A DNA stretch of 21,632 bases from Blastocatellia bacterium (GTDB lineage: Bacteria > Acidobacteriota > Blastocatellia > Pyrinomonadales > Pyrinomonadaceae). A program made the translations under genes and the position numbers. Location of the stretch: NCBI GenBank assembly GCA_003488005.1, contig DNND01000071.1, forward strand, positions 17,366 to 38,997, in the 5' to 3' direction. The notes below the pieces were generated by a model, which did no database searches, was not told the DNA's origin, and worked only from the letters and a program-made list of their open reading frames with translations. This document shows, one piece after another, positions 1 through 7,635 of this stretch (positions within the stretch are counted from its first letter, which is position 1; the number at the start of each line of letters is the position of its first letter).

Positions 1-85
1 GACCGCGGGCGTCCCGCCCGCTGTTCTTTCGCTACATTCATCATTGAGTCCGCCTCACCGCCTTGCGGGTGGGACGGCCGCGGTC
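1..85. repeat. Palindromic element inside the addA reading frame (type G)
   Basis: Arms at 1-21 and 65-85 are inverted copies of each other (19 of 21 positions match when one arm is reverse-complemented), separated by 43 nt. The arm core is a GC-rich GGGCGTCCCGCCCG-like sequence. The addA frame runs through it without a stop, so it is translated as low-complexity residues. Base 1 is the window edge, so the true left border may lie outside. It resembles the small interspersed palindromes found elsewhere in this window, although it is a different sequence family. Confidence 0.75.
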
Positions 86-3000
86 CGAGTGAAGAGCTTG
101 ACGCTGTCGTTCGCGGCCGCATTCGATTCGTCTTGAAATCAATGATCTCAATATCGAAACCCTGACCGTCCGGGCTCGGTATTACCAGTAACTTATCAAT
201 CGCTCCTGTAAGAATTCCCAGCGGTCGTCGTAAGCGAAACGGCACCTCGCTCCATAGGCCAACTTCGCCGTTCGGCTGCATAGAAGAATTGCCACCGGCT
301 AACTCGCGCGCTTTTTCGACGCGCTCTAAGACGCCACTCGCCAAATAGTTTTCCGCCAGCGGCAACAACTCGGCGACTGCCACCTCGGTATCAATTTCCA
401 TCAGGCGATCGCCAAGCTCAGCCTGCCGCAAGCGCAAGACGTCGGCAAAACTCTGTCGCAGCAATTCGCGCGTGTCATCCTGCTTCCGATACGTTTCGCA
501 AAAGCGGTGAATAACCGCGCCCTTGAGCGTGGCAGTCAAGTTCGCCGGCGGCTCGGGCGCTTCGGCATCATTCCAGACTGCCATCTGATCTGCTGACGGC
601 AAATGCAGCACCCGATCGAAATAATATTGCCGCGGGCAACGCTGATAGTTGATCAACTGCGTCACGCTGAAACGATGAACTGAGGCATCGTGCTCCGGTT
701 CGATCCTGCGAAGGAGAGGAAACTCTTCGGCAAGCGAAACGACTTCTTCGTTAACCGGCTCCGGCAAGGGCTCGCTCGTGAGTTTTGCTGGTTGCGGCCG
801 GTCGATCAGGTTGGGTGTTATCTCGATTTGCACGCCCGGCGCCAAGTCAACAACGCCGTTACGTGGCTGAGCCTGCAGCTCAAGCGACTGCCAAATCCAT
901 TTCAGCCAGGTATCGCCTTTGCCCCCGAGACTTTCAAAGTCTTTGGTTGTGCCAGAAAAAATCAGACGGTCTTCGGCGCGCGTTGCCGCTACATACATCA
1001 GGCGCATGCTTTCAAATTGTTCGCGCAGCGCCTGGCGCTCTTCGAAGGTTTTGAAGGTACAACCGGCGACCAGCTTGCCGCGCCCGTCAGGCACTTTCAA
1101 AGTCAAACCGCGATGTCGATCCAGCAGGAACCAGTTGTCGGGAACTCTTGAATAGCGTTGCAGCTCGGGAATGATGACGACAGGGAACTCCAAACCTTTC
1201 GCCTGATGAATCGTCATCAAGCGCACGGCGTTGGTCGCTTCATCAATTTGGCCTTCGCTCTCGCGGCTGCCGATGGCTTCAAACTCTTCAACGTAACGCA
1301 CAAAGTCGCGAATCAGATGTGCGCCCGATCTTTCAAACCGCTCGGCCAGGGTAAACAGCCTCTGCACATTTGCCAGCCGTTGCGCGCCGTCGAAATTCGC
1401 AGCGATCACTGTCATGAATTCAGATTGCTCCACGGCATAGCGCAACAAGTTGCCAATGCCGTAATTGTGGCGGCGCGCGATCAAGCCCCTGATTAAGTTG
1501 GCGGCGCGTTCCAGTAGTTCGTGTTCGGCATCGCTGATGAACGCAATGTTCGCGTGTCGCTTAAGCGCGTGGAAAAGATTGCGCGTCTGACTAAAGTGCA
1601 GCAGCGGATCCACAGTCTCGAGTTCGTCGAGCCAGGGCGCGCAACGCAAGGCCAGTAAGGCATTATCGGAAATGCCGCAAAGAGGCGAGCGCAACACCGC
1701 CGCCAACGCCAGCTCGTCAGTCTTGTTATCCAGAAACCGTAGCAACTGGATCAGATCGGTTATCTCTTCCCGTTCGTAAAAGCCGCGGCCGAGTACCGTT
1801 TGATAAGGAATGTTGGCGCGGCGAAAAACCGATTCGTAGACGCCGACGTTGGTCATCGCGCGAAACAACAGCGCAATGTCGCTGTACTTCGGTGCGTCGG
1901 CTTCTTGAGTCAATTCAATGATGCGTCGCGCCAGTTGTTCCGCATCCAGCTCGCGCGAACTTTGTTCCAACTTCGGATCATCCTCGTCGCCCGAGCTTTC
2001 GGTAGTGATCAGCAAATCAACCAGCGGTCCACTATCGCCCAAGTCGCGCTTAGCTTCGCTAGGCTCATACTCGACATAGCCAAGCTGCGCGCGTTCGGCC
2101 TGCGTCACTTCCTCCTTTGGTTGGAACAGCCGTTGGAAAAGATGATTGAAGAAATTTACCAGCGGCGGCTGGCTGCGAAAGTTGAGCTGCAGCGATTTTT
2201 CGTCGCCGCCCGCCGCAACCAGCGTCCCAGTCATTTCACGAAACACATCAACATCGGCGCCCCGAAAGCCATAGATTGATTGCTTGCGATCACCGACAAT
2301 GAACAGGTTCGCGCTATCACGCCGTGCCGGCCGCAACGCAAGCCGCTCGAGTAACTGGCGTTGCACGTTGTTCGTGTCCTGGAATTCGTCGACCAAAAAG
2401 AACTTGTAGCGTTCGGCGGTGCGCGCGATGACTTCCGGCCGTGCCAGCAATTCCAGCGCTCGTAGTTCCAGGTCGTCGAAATCCAGCGCCGACAGTTGCT
2501 GCTTCTCCTGGTTTAATCTTTCGTCAATGCGCGTCACCAGACCGATTAGTTCCAGCGCGTAGCGTTTCGCAAATAGATCCAAACAGGTTTGTGGCACGCG
2601 GCCCAGCAAATCTTTTTCCCAAACCAGCGCATCAAGCGCCTGAACGTGCTCCTTAAATTCGCCGCGCGCCTGCGGTCGCAACTTGCGAAAGCCTTCAACG
2701 GCGCGGCAATAGTCGGCAAGGTCCTCATGCTCCGGAGTACTGCTAACTAATTTCTGTAGAGCAGGCCAGGTAGAACTCACCTCAGCCTGGTTGGCTCTGG
2801 CCGCAGCAGTGGTGCGCCGGACCAACAGAAAATCGGCCATTGTTTGCGACAGTTCGTCGAGAGCCTGCTGATAACGAAGGTCAGTTGAGTGGCTCTGTTC
2901 CGTCTTCGTCTTCAAATCCGCAAACGATAAACCCTGGCCGCGCACTTCGCGGTAAATATGCGCGAGCCCATCTGCCAGTCTTCCTCGTCCCACACCGAGC

Positions 3001-3479
3001 GTCAGCCGCGAGATTTCCGGATGGTTTGAACTTAAGAATTCAGTCAAGACTTGCTCGACGGTTACCTCGAGCAACATCTGCGCGCGATGTTCATCGAGCA
3101 AAGTGAATTGCGGATCGACTCGCGCTTCAACCGGAAACTCGCGCAACAAGCGCGCGCAAAATCCGTGAATGGTGGTAATCACCGCGCCGTCGAGCGTGCG
3201 CTTGTAGTTCAACCAGCGCTTTCGTTCTTCGCCCGATGCGGTTTGCAGCAGGGTGTTGAGGCGCGTCCGCAAACGCTGGCGCATTTCGTTGGCCGCGCGA
3301 TTGGTAAAAGTAATGGCGACGATCTGATCGATGGAAAGCTTTTGCGAACGCAGAATGTGCAGATAACGCTCAACCAGGACAGTTGTCTTGCCTGAACCCG
3401 GACCAGCCGTCACCGAGATGTGCCGGGCGAGCTCATAAGCCGCAGCCGCTTGTTCCGGTTGTAGTTGGCGTTGGTCCAT
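1..3479 (-). CDS. addA: AddA-type UvrD/RecB-family helicase-nuclease, partial at left window edge
   Basis: This gene would encode the ATP-dependent helicase/nuclease subunit that works with AddB to resect double-strand ends for recombination. The minus-strand frame opens at ATG 3479 and stays open to base 1, giving about 1159 residues without a stop. Visible superfamily 1 motifs are Walker A AGPGSGKTT (residues 25-33), Walker B LVDEFQDTN (D364, E365), MTIHQAKGLEF (about 755-765) and the motif VI region VAATRAEDR (about 825). A RecB-type nuclease domain follows: YQRCPRQYYF near 940, GAVIHRF near 983, a GAID acidic residue near 1091 and IIDFKTNR (D1114, K1116). The downstream QxxxY motif is not reached. 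After IDFKTNR the frame enters a Ser/Pro/Arg-rich stretch encoded by a palindromic repeat. addB lies 229 bp upstream on the same strand. AddA/RecB identity is firm at family level; the choice of AddA over other RecB-like helicases rests on the addB neighbour. Confidence 0.88.
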   Translation of the reverse strand, partial: MDQRQLQPEQAAAAYELARHISVTAGPGSGKTTVLVERYLHILRSQKLSIDQIVAITFTNRAANEMRQRLRTRLNTLLQTASGEERKRWLNYKRTLDGAVITTIHGFCARLLREFPVEARVDPQFTLLDEHRAQMLLEVTVEQVLTEFLSSNHPEISRLTLGVGRGRLADGLAHIYREVRGQGLSFADLKTKTEQSHSTDLRYQQALDELSQTMADFLLVRRTTAAARANQAEVSSTWPALQKLVSSTPEHEDLADYCRAVEGFRKLRPQARGEFKEHVQALDALVWEKDLLGRVPQTCLDLFAKRYALELIGLVTRIDERLNQEKQQLSALDFDDLELRALELLARPEVIARTAERYKFFLVDEFQDTNNVQRQLLERLALRPARRDSANLFIVGDRKQSIYGFRGADVDVFREMTGTLVAAGGDEKSLQLNFRSQPPLVNFFNHLFQRLFQPKEEVTQAERAQLGYVEYEPSEAKRDLGDSGPLVDLLITTESSGDEDDPKLEQSSRELDAEQLARRIIELTQEADAPKYSDIALLFRAMTNVGVYESVFRRANIPYQTVLGRGFYEREEITDLIQLLRFLDNKTDELALAAVLRSPLCGISDNALLALRCAPWLDELETVDPLLHFSQTRNLFHALKRHANIAFISDAEHELLERAANLIRGLIARRHNYGIGNLLRYAVEQSEFMTVIAANFDGAQRLANVQRLFTLAERFERSGAHLIRDFVRYVEEFEAIGSRESEGQIDEATNAVRLMTIHQAKGLEFPVVIIPELQRYSRVPDNWFLLDRHRGLTLKVPDGRGKLVAGCTFKTFEERQALREQFESMRLMYVAATRAEDRLIFSGTTKDFESLGGKGDTWLKWIWQSLELQAQPRNGVVDLAPGVQIEITPNLIDRPQPAKLTSEPLPEPVNEEVVSLAEEFPLLRRIEPEHDASVHRFSVTQLINYQRCPRQYYFDRVLHLPSADQMAVWNDAEAPEPPANLTATLKGAVIHRFCETYRKQDDTRELLRQSFADVLRLRQAELGDRLMEIDTEVAVAELLPLAENYLASGVLERVEKARELAGGNSSMQPNGEVGLWSEVPFRLRRPLGILTGAIDKLLVIPSPDGQGFDIEIIDFKTNRMRPRTTASSSSLGPRPSHPQGGEADSMMNVAKEQRAGRPR

Positions 3480-3483
3480 TAGA

Positions 3484-3645
3484 GCGGCTTTGCCGCCTTC
3501 CATGCGGTAAGGCTCAGCCTCACCGGCAAGTTCCTAAATGAATATGAGGCTATGCCTCCGCTGATTTCGAGGCGTAGCCTCGAAAGAATTGAAGAGTTCG
3601 CATCGGTAAGGCGGAGCCTTACCGCACGGAAGGCGGCGGAGCCGC
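3484..3645. repeat. Nested four-hairpin palindrome between addB and addA (type H)
   Basis: Outer arms 3484-3525 and 3604-3645 are 42-nt inverted copies with 37 matches. Each arm is itself made of hairpins: GCGGCTTTGCCGC and CGGTAAGGCTCAGCCTCACCG on the left, CGGTAAGGCGGAGCCTTACCG and GGCGGCGGAGCCGCC on the right. The interior carries two further hairpins, GAGGCTATGCCTC and CGAGGCGTAGCCTCG, which are also near-inverted copies of each other. The whole unit is therefore a mirror-symmetric series of stem-loops filling most of the 229-bp addB-addA gap. On a shared transcript it would fold strongly and could alter processing or relative expression of the two subunits; that effect is inference. Confidence 0.85.
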
Positions 3646-3685
3646 CGCCGATCATATTTGCTGCAACCATCTTCTTTCTAATCGG

Positions 3686-3711
3686 TGTGATCTGCGTAAT
3701 CTGCGAATTCA
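3686..3711. repeat. Half-arm of the type B repeat overlapping the addB stop
   Basis: The stretch contains ATCTGCGTAATCTG at 3690-3703, a 14-mer whose reverse complement occurs at 7440-7453 at the other end of addB. It is also similar to the right arm of the full type B element near 12126-12153. The addB stop codon (3709-3711, minus strand TGA) lies at its edge. No matching left arm is visible next to it, so it looks like a remnant or a truncated copy. Confidence 0.6.
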
Positions 3712-6700
3712 TTTCTTCCGGTCGATTCGGTAGCGGTCGTAGCGGCACACCGCCGCGAAATCACAAAACCGGCAGGTCTTTTTCTTTTCCGAAGGACTGA
3801 CGAAGAAATGACCGGCGCGCATGTGGTCCAGAAAATCCCAAATCTTCGCGATGGCATTAGCGCGAATGTCTTGCCACTCGTCATCGCCGATCACCGCGCC
3901 TGCCTTCTTGCCAATTCCGGAATACTCGATCGCGCTCGCCCGGTGCAGCCCACGATTGCGCCGCTCGTTGCCGCCGCGAATGACATAGTAGCCACCGCCG
4001 GCAATGCGATGATCTGTCAGCAGCAACTTTTCCAGCGCCTCGAGATAAATCGGCAACTGCAGGCTGCGTCCCGACTTGATGTCTTCGAGACTGGCGCCGG
4101 ACGACAATTTGTAATCATAGGCAATCAACGTTTTGTCGCGCGCCACGTCGACGCGATCGATTTGCCCGCTGATCTTCAACGTTTCCTGGCCGGCGGCAGT
4201 GGTTCTGGCTAGTTCCAGCGGCTCCTTTTTCGAATTGGGATCGCGCGCGGCCGATCTTGGCCCACCAAAGGCAAGCTCAAAATAAGCCGGGGCAACACCG
4301 AAAGCGGCGGAGTCTTCCTGAATGCCAAGTTCATAAAGCAGCACCTGGTCCAACAATATCTTTCGTATCTCGCGATCGATTTTCCAGATTTGTTTGTTGA
4401 GCGGCGGCACCACGCGCTCATGTTCATCAAAGACTTCATCAGCGATCACGGCAAGTTCGTTACGCAGTCCCTCGCGATCAGCTTCGGTCAAACGCTCGCC
4501 ACGATGGCGCTCAAAAAAGCGGCGCAGGATGTCGTGCAAAAGCTTGCCGGCATCGATTGCCTGAAGATCCAATGCCGCTTCACCACGCGGCTCCAGCTTC
4601 AAAACGCGTTGGCCAAAAAAGCGATAGCCGCAATTGCCATAGACGCCGAGCCCGCTGGCGCTAAGCACGTAGCCAGCGCCAAAGCGTTGTTGCAGCAAAG
4701 CTACCAGGCGCGGATCGGTAATCTCACCATCGTATGGACCGAACGCTGTCCGCCATCGTTCGTGCTCAATATCAATGCGGCGCAACGCGGATTCGGTTAA
4801 CAAACTTTCGCTGGCTGCCAAACTCAAGAGTTTAGTAATCTGTGCTTGCGAGAACAGGCTTTGCTTCTCGCCGCGATGCCGGTGACGTTCCTGCTGCCGC
4901 ACCAGCGCAACATCCAACTCGTTGCCGGTTGATACAGCCGGCAACTGTTTACCTTCGTAGTCGCGGCGAACCGTTTCGGCGGTGATCGTCAATGGCGCAA
5001 CTGCGCGCCGCAATTCATCTACGTAATAGGAAGCAACAGTTTCCGCGTCGTCTTCCAACAACAGCGGCCGCGTAAGATACAAACGCTCGGTGGCCCGACA
5101 GGCAGCCTGATAAAAGTAGTGCTCCTCTTTCAGCAGCGTGGCCGGTGAAATGTCTTCGAGCGTGAGGCCATAGCGCTTCAAGCGTTCGCGCTCTTCGTGC
5201 GGATAGATCCAATCGCGGGACGCGCGCAACGGAAAGCCGCCCTCAATCAAACCCGCCACAAAGATGGCGCGGAAACGAAGACCGCGCACGTCGGTTGCCT
5301 CTAGCACCGCCAACCCGCCACGGTCCGCGACAGCAAACACCTGTGACTGCGAACCCAAACAACGACGCGCTTCCTCAACGAACGTGGACATCTTTGTTGT
5401 TGAGTTTTCATCAGCGGCGGCAGCAATCTCGATGCTCTTAATTGCGGCAGCAAAAGCGCGCCGCAACGCTTCCAGGCTGTTGAAATTGAGCATTGCCTGT
5501 GGCAGCTCTTCGTCTTCGACCAGGTTCTTTATGCGCCGGGCTATCTGCTCGCGAAAGCTGAACTGCTCGAACAGATTCATTAGCGCGCGCCGCAATTCCG
5601 GCGGCGCCGCTATCCGCGGCAAAGCCTGCACCCGCGCGGCAAACGCCTGTATTACCAGCGCTGTCCACGCGAGCGCGGCCGGATGCACGTCGTGCGACGG
5701 ACGCCTTTTCTTTTCGACGTCCTGCTCTTCAATCTTTGCCGTCTCGGCATTTTCGATTTGATCGGCTTCGTCCGCTTCGCGCGCCTGTTCGGCGTTGTCT
5801 ATGTTCAGCAACTCACGCGTCGCCGCCGCCGCCGGTAGTTCCTTGATAAGTTTGCGCGCGCGCGTCAGCCAATCGCTGATACGCAAGTCGCTGCCGACAT
5901 AGGCGAAGGCATTCTCAAGCGCGTCAGCGTCCCAGATGCCGATGCGGTAGCGGTTTTTCAATCGCTCGATTTGTTTCTGATCGGGCTGTGAATCGTTTTC
6001 CGCAAACAGAGCCGAATGCTCGGCGTCAAAGGCTGCTGCCAGCTTTTCAACTTCTTCATCGTTCAAGCGAAAATATTCCGACTTGATCAGGTCGGCGAGA
6101 TCCGACGTTCGTGGCGCCGCTGCTTCGTCGCGAGCAAGTTCTTCGACGATCGCAAGCAATTTAAGCGCAGCGCGATTGGCTGGAATGTCGCCTGCCTCAA
6201 GCCGCAACTCCAGATTGCAGGGCAGCGATTCTTCGCGCATGACGCGCGCAATTGTCTCGGCGTATGCGGCACGCTGGCGCACAACCAACGCAATGTCGGA
6301 CAGCTTGAAACCATCTACCAGAATCAGTTGTTTGATCTGCTTGGCGATGGTGCGAATTTCAGTGTCGCGATCGCCGCACTCCAGGTATCTGATCTCTATT
6401 GCAGGGTCGCACTGAACAACTGCTTCGTCGTCCGCAGGCGCCGGCATTTCTTTCGCCGGATTGAAAAGATTTTCGCGCAGCCCGCTGAGCGCACCGCTAA
6501 CAGCGATGGAAGTTTCGCCGCTGTGTTTGATTTCAAAGGGCGCGATGGCTTTCAGTTGGTCGATGGTCTGTTGAAAAGGAAGAAAGATTTCGGGATTGCG
6601 CTGGTCGTGATTCAGGTTAACGATCACCTCGGGAACTTGCGGAATCAAGCGCCGCAGGATTTCGCCCTGAACCGGCGTGAAGTCAAAAAAACCGTCCAAC

Positions 6701-7440
6701 ACCAGCAAGTTGACCCTGGGCAACCAGGCGTTTTCTACCTTTAGCCCCTCAATCTCGCCGTCAAGAATTGAAACCGCCTTCAACTGATCGGCGTCTGCTT
6801 CGGTCAGTTGGTGCTGGTCCAGCAAGTGGCAATAGAGGGAATAGATCAGCGCCACGTCGCTATCAAAATCGACCTGCCTGGGAATCATTTGCGAACCGGT
6901 TCGCTGCCCCGGCGCTTGTTCTTCATCCCCGTCAAGATCAGTAACTCTTTGCGCGACGATCTCTGCAAACTCTTCCGGTCTTTTTCCGGCGCGCTGAATT
7001 TCGCCAAGCAGTGTGGCAATCGAGTTCACACAACCTTCGCGCGCTGCCAGGCGGTCGAGCGCTTTCAGTTTGCCTTCAGCCGCCAGCCGTCTCAGGATTT
7101 GCGAAACCAAACTTCGTTTCAGCGGAAATTCTTCGCGATCGATTGGCACGCGCGTCGCCAGGCGCGCGCCGGTTTCTTCAGCGACAGCGGTTGAAACAAT
7201 TTTTCTGACGAAGCCACGAAAAAGGTAGACGGGGAGTTCGCCCCACAGTCCGGCGTTTTGCGCGCCATCGAGTATTTCTTCAGTTACAAGTTCGAGCAGC
7301 GGATGAGAAGCGGCGAGGTAAAGGAATGTTTCAGAATCGCCTGCAGCGACAAGCTTGGCGCACCGTTTGATGAGACGCGAGCGATTGTTACCGAGGAGAG
7401 GACCTAACCAAATTTCTTTTGACACAACAAGATTATCCAC
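3709..7440 (-). CDS. addB: AddB-type helicase-like / PD-(D/E)XK nuclease subunit
   Basis: A 1243-residue partner of the downstream AddA. The C-terminal third is a RecB-family nuclease: GQIDRVD (D1095), IAYDYK (D1109, K1111) and QLPIY (Q1128, Y1132). Four cysteines frame it: C937 in YGNCGYRFFGQ, then C1223, C1226 and C1232 in CRFCDFAAVC. That C..CxxCx5C pattern is the 4Fe-4S cluster signature known for AddB. The N terminus has no recognisable GxGKT loop; the corresponding place reads GPLLGNNRSR, so ATP binding by this subunit is doubtful. About residues 560-590 form a charged insertion rich in E, K and D. The start is a GTG at 7440 that sits inside a repeat arm. A second in-frame GTG at 7425 (VSKEIWLGPLL) is an equally good start, and neither has a clear ribosome binding site. 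Cotranscription with addA is likely. The family call is firm. Confidence 0.88.
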   Translation of the reverse strand: MDNLVVSKEIWLGPLLGNNRSRLIKRCAKLVAAGDSETFLYLAASHPLLELVTEEILDGAQNAGLWGELPVYLFRGFVRKIVSTAVAEETGARLATRVPIDREEFPLKRSLVSQILRRLAAEGKLKALDRLAAREGCVNSIATLLGEIQRAGKRPEEFAEIVAQRVTDLDGDEEQAPGQRTGSQMIPRQVDFDSDVALIYSLYCHLLDQHQLTEADADQLKAVSILDGEIEGLKVENAWLPRVNLLVLDGFFDFTPVQGEILRRLIPQVPEVIVNLNHDQRNPEIFLPFQQTIDQLKAIAPFEIKHSGETSIAVSGALSGLRENLFNPAKEMPAPADDEAVVQCDPAIEIRYLECGDRDTEIRTIAKQIKQLILVDGFKLSDIALVVRQRAAYAETIARVMREESLPCNLELRLEAGDIPANRAALKLLAIVEELARDEAAAPRTSDLADLIKSEYFRLNDEEVEKLAAAFDAEHSALFAENDSQPDQKQIERLKNRYRIGIWDADALENAFAYVGSDLRISDWLTRARKLIKELPAAAATRELLNIDNAEQAREADEADQIENAETAKIEEQDVEKKRRPSHDVHPAALAWTALVIQAFAARVQALPRIAAPPELRRALMNLFEQFSFREQIARRIKNLVEDEELPQAMLNFNSLEALRRAFAAAIKSIEIAAAADENSTTKMSTFVEEARRCLGSQSQVFAVADRGGLAVLEATDVRGLRFRAIFVAGLIEGGFPLRASRDWIYPHEERERLKRYGLTLEDISPATLLKEEHYFYQAACRATERLYLTRPLLLEDDAETVASYYVDELRRAVAPLTITAETVRRDYEGKQLPAVSTGNELDVALVRQQERHRHRGEKQSLFSQAQITKLLSLAASESLLTESALRRIDIEHERWRTAFGPYDGEITDPRLVALLQQRFGAGYVLSASGLGVYGNCGYRFFGQRVLKLEPRGEAALDLQAIDAGKLLHDILRRFFERHRGERLTEADREGLRNELAVIADEVFDEHERVVPPLNKQIWKIDREIRKILLDQVLLYELGIQEDSAAFGVAPAYFELAFGGPRSAARDPNSKKEPLELARTTAAGQETLKISGQIDRVDVARDKTLIAYDYKLSSGASLEDIKSGRSLQLPIYLEALEKLLLTDHRIAGGGYYVIRGGNERRNRGLHRASAIEYSGIGKKAGAVIGDDEWQDIRANAIAKIWDFLDHMRAGHFFVSPSEKKKTCRFCDFAAVCRYDRYRIDRKK

Positions 7441-7626
7441 AGATTACGCAGATTTCACAGATTACAAGCAGGTGCATGAGGTCAGTACCGCCTGCGGTAG
7501 CAGGTGGATGCTTGATTCGGTCACCAACTGAAAATCTAGCATCGAGAAGAATCACCATAAGCGCGTTCGGAACCCACCCGCTACCGCAGGCGGTACTGAC
7601 CTCATGTCACTCGGTAATCTGCGGGC
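7435..7626. repeat. Type B inverted repeat interrupted by a type C element
   Basis: The left arm begins ATCCACAGATTACGCAGATT (7435-7454). A right arm reading AATCTGCGGGC lies at about 7616-7626; its reverse complement, GCCCGCAGATT, is a degraded match to the left-arm start. The interior is almost entirely occupied by the type C palindrome (7476-7605). The simplest reading is that C inserted into the loop of a B element. The unit fills the rmuC-addB gap and its left arm contains the apparent GTG start of addB. Confidence 0.55.
7476..7605. repeat. Type C palindromic element, copy 1
   Basis: Terminal arms of about 32 nt, beginning ATGAGGTCAGTACCGCC at 7476 and ending with its inverse at 7605, match at 31 of 32 positions. 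A second copy with the same arms is at 15601-15696. The central regions differ in length (130 bp here, 96 bp there), while the GGATGC and GGAACCCACCCGCTACCG segments are shared. No ORF of its own is credible. Confidence 0.85.
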
Positions 7627-7635
7627 ATTCGATTT

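Noticed and set aside
690..3395. Plus-strand open frames within the addA region
   Set aside because: They lie opposite the conserved helicase frame, lack recognisable domains or ribosome binding sites, and are antisense shadows of a high-GC gene.
6016..6744. 242-residue plus-strand open frame opposite addB
   Set aside because: The longest antisense frame, but its composition mirrors the addB codons and no domain or start signal is seen.
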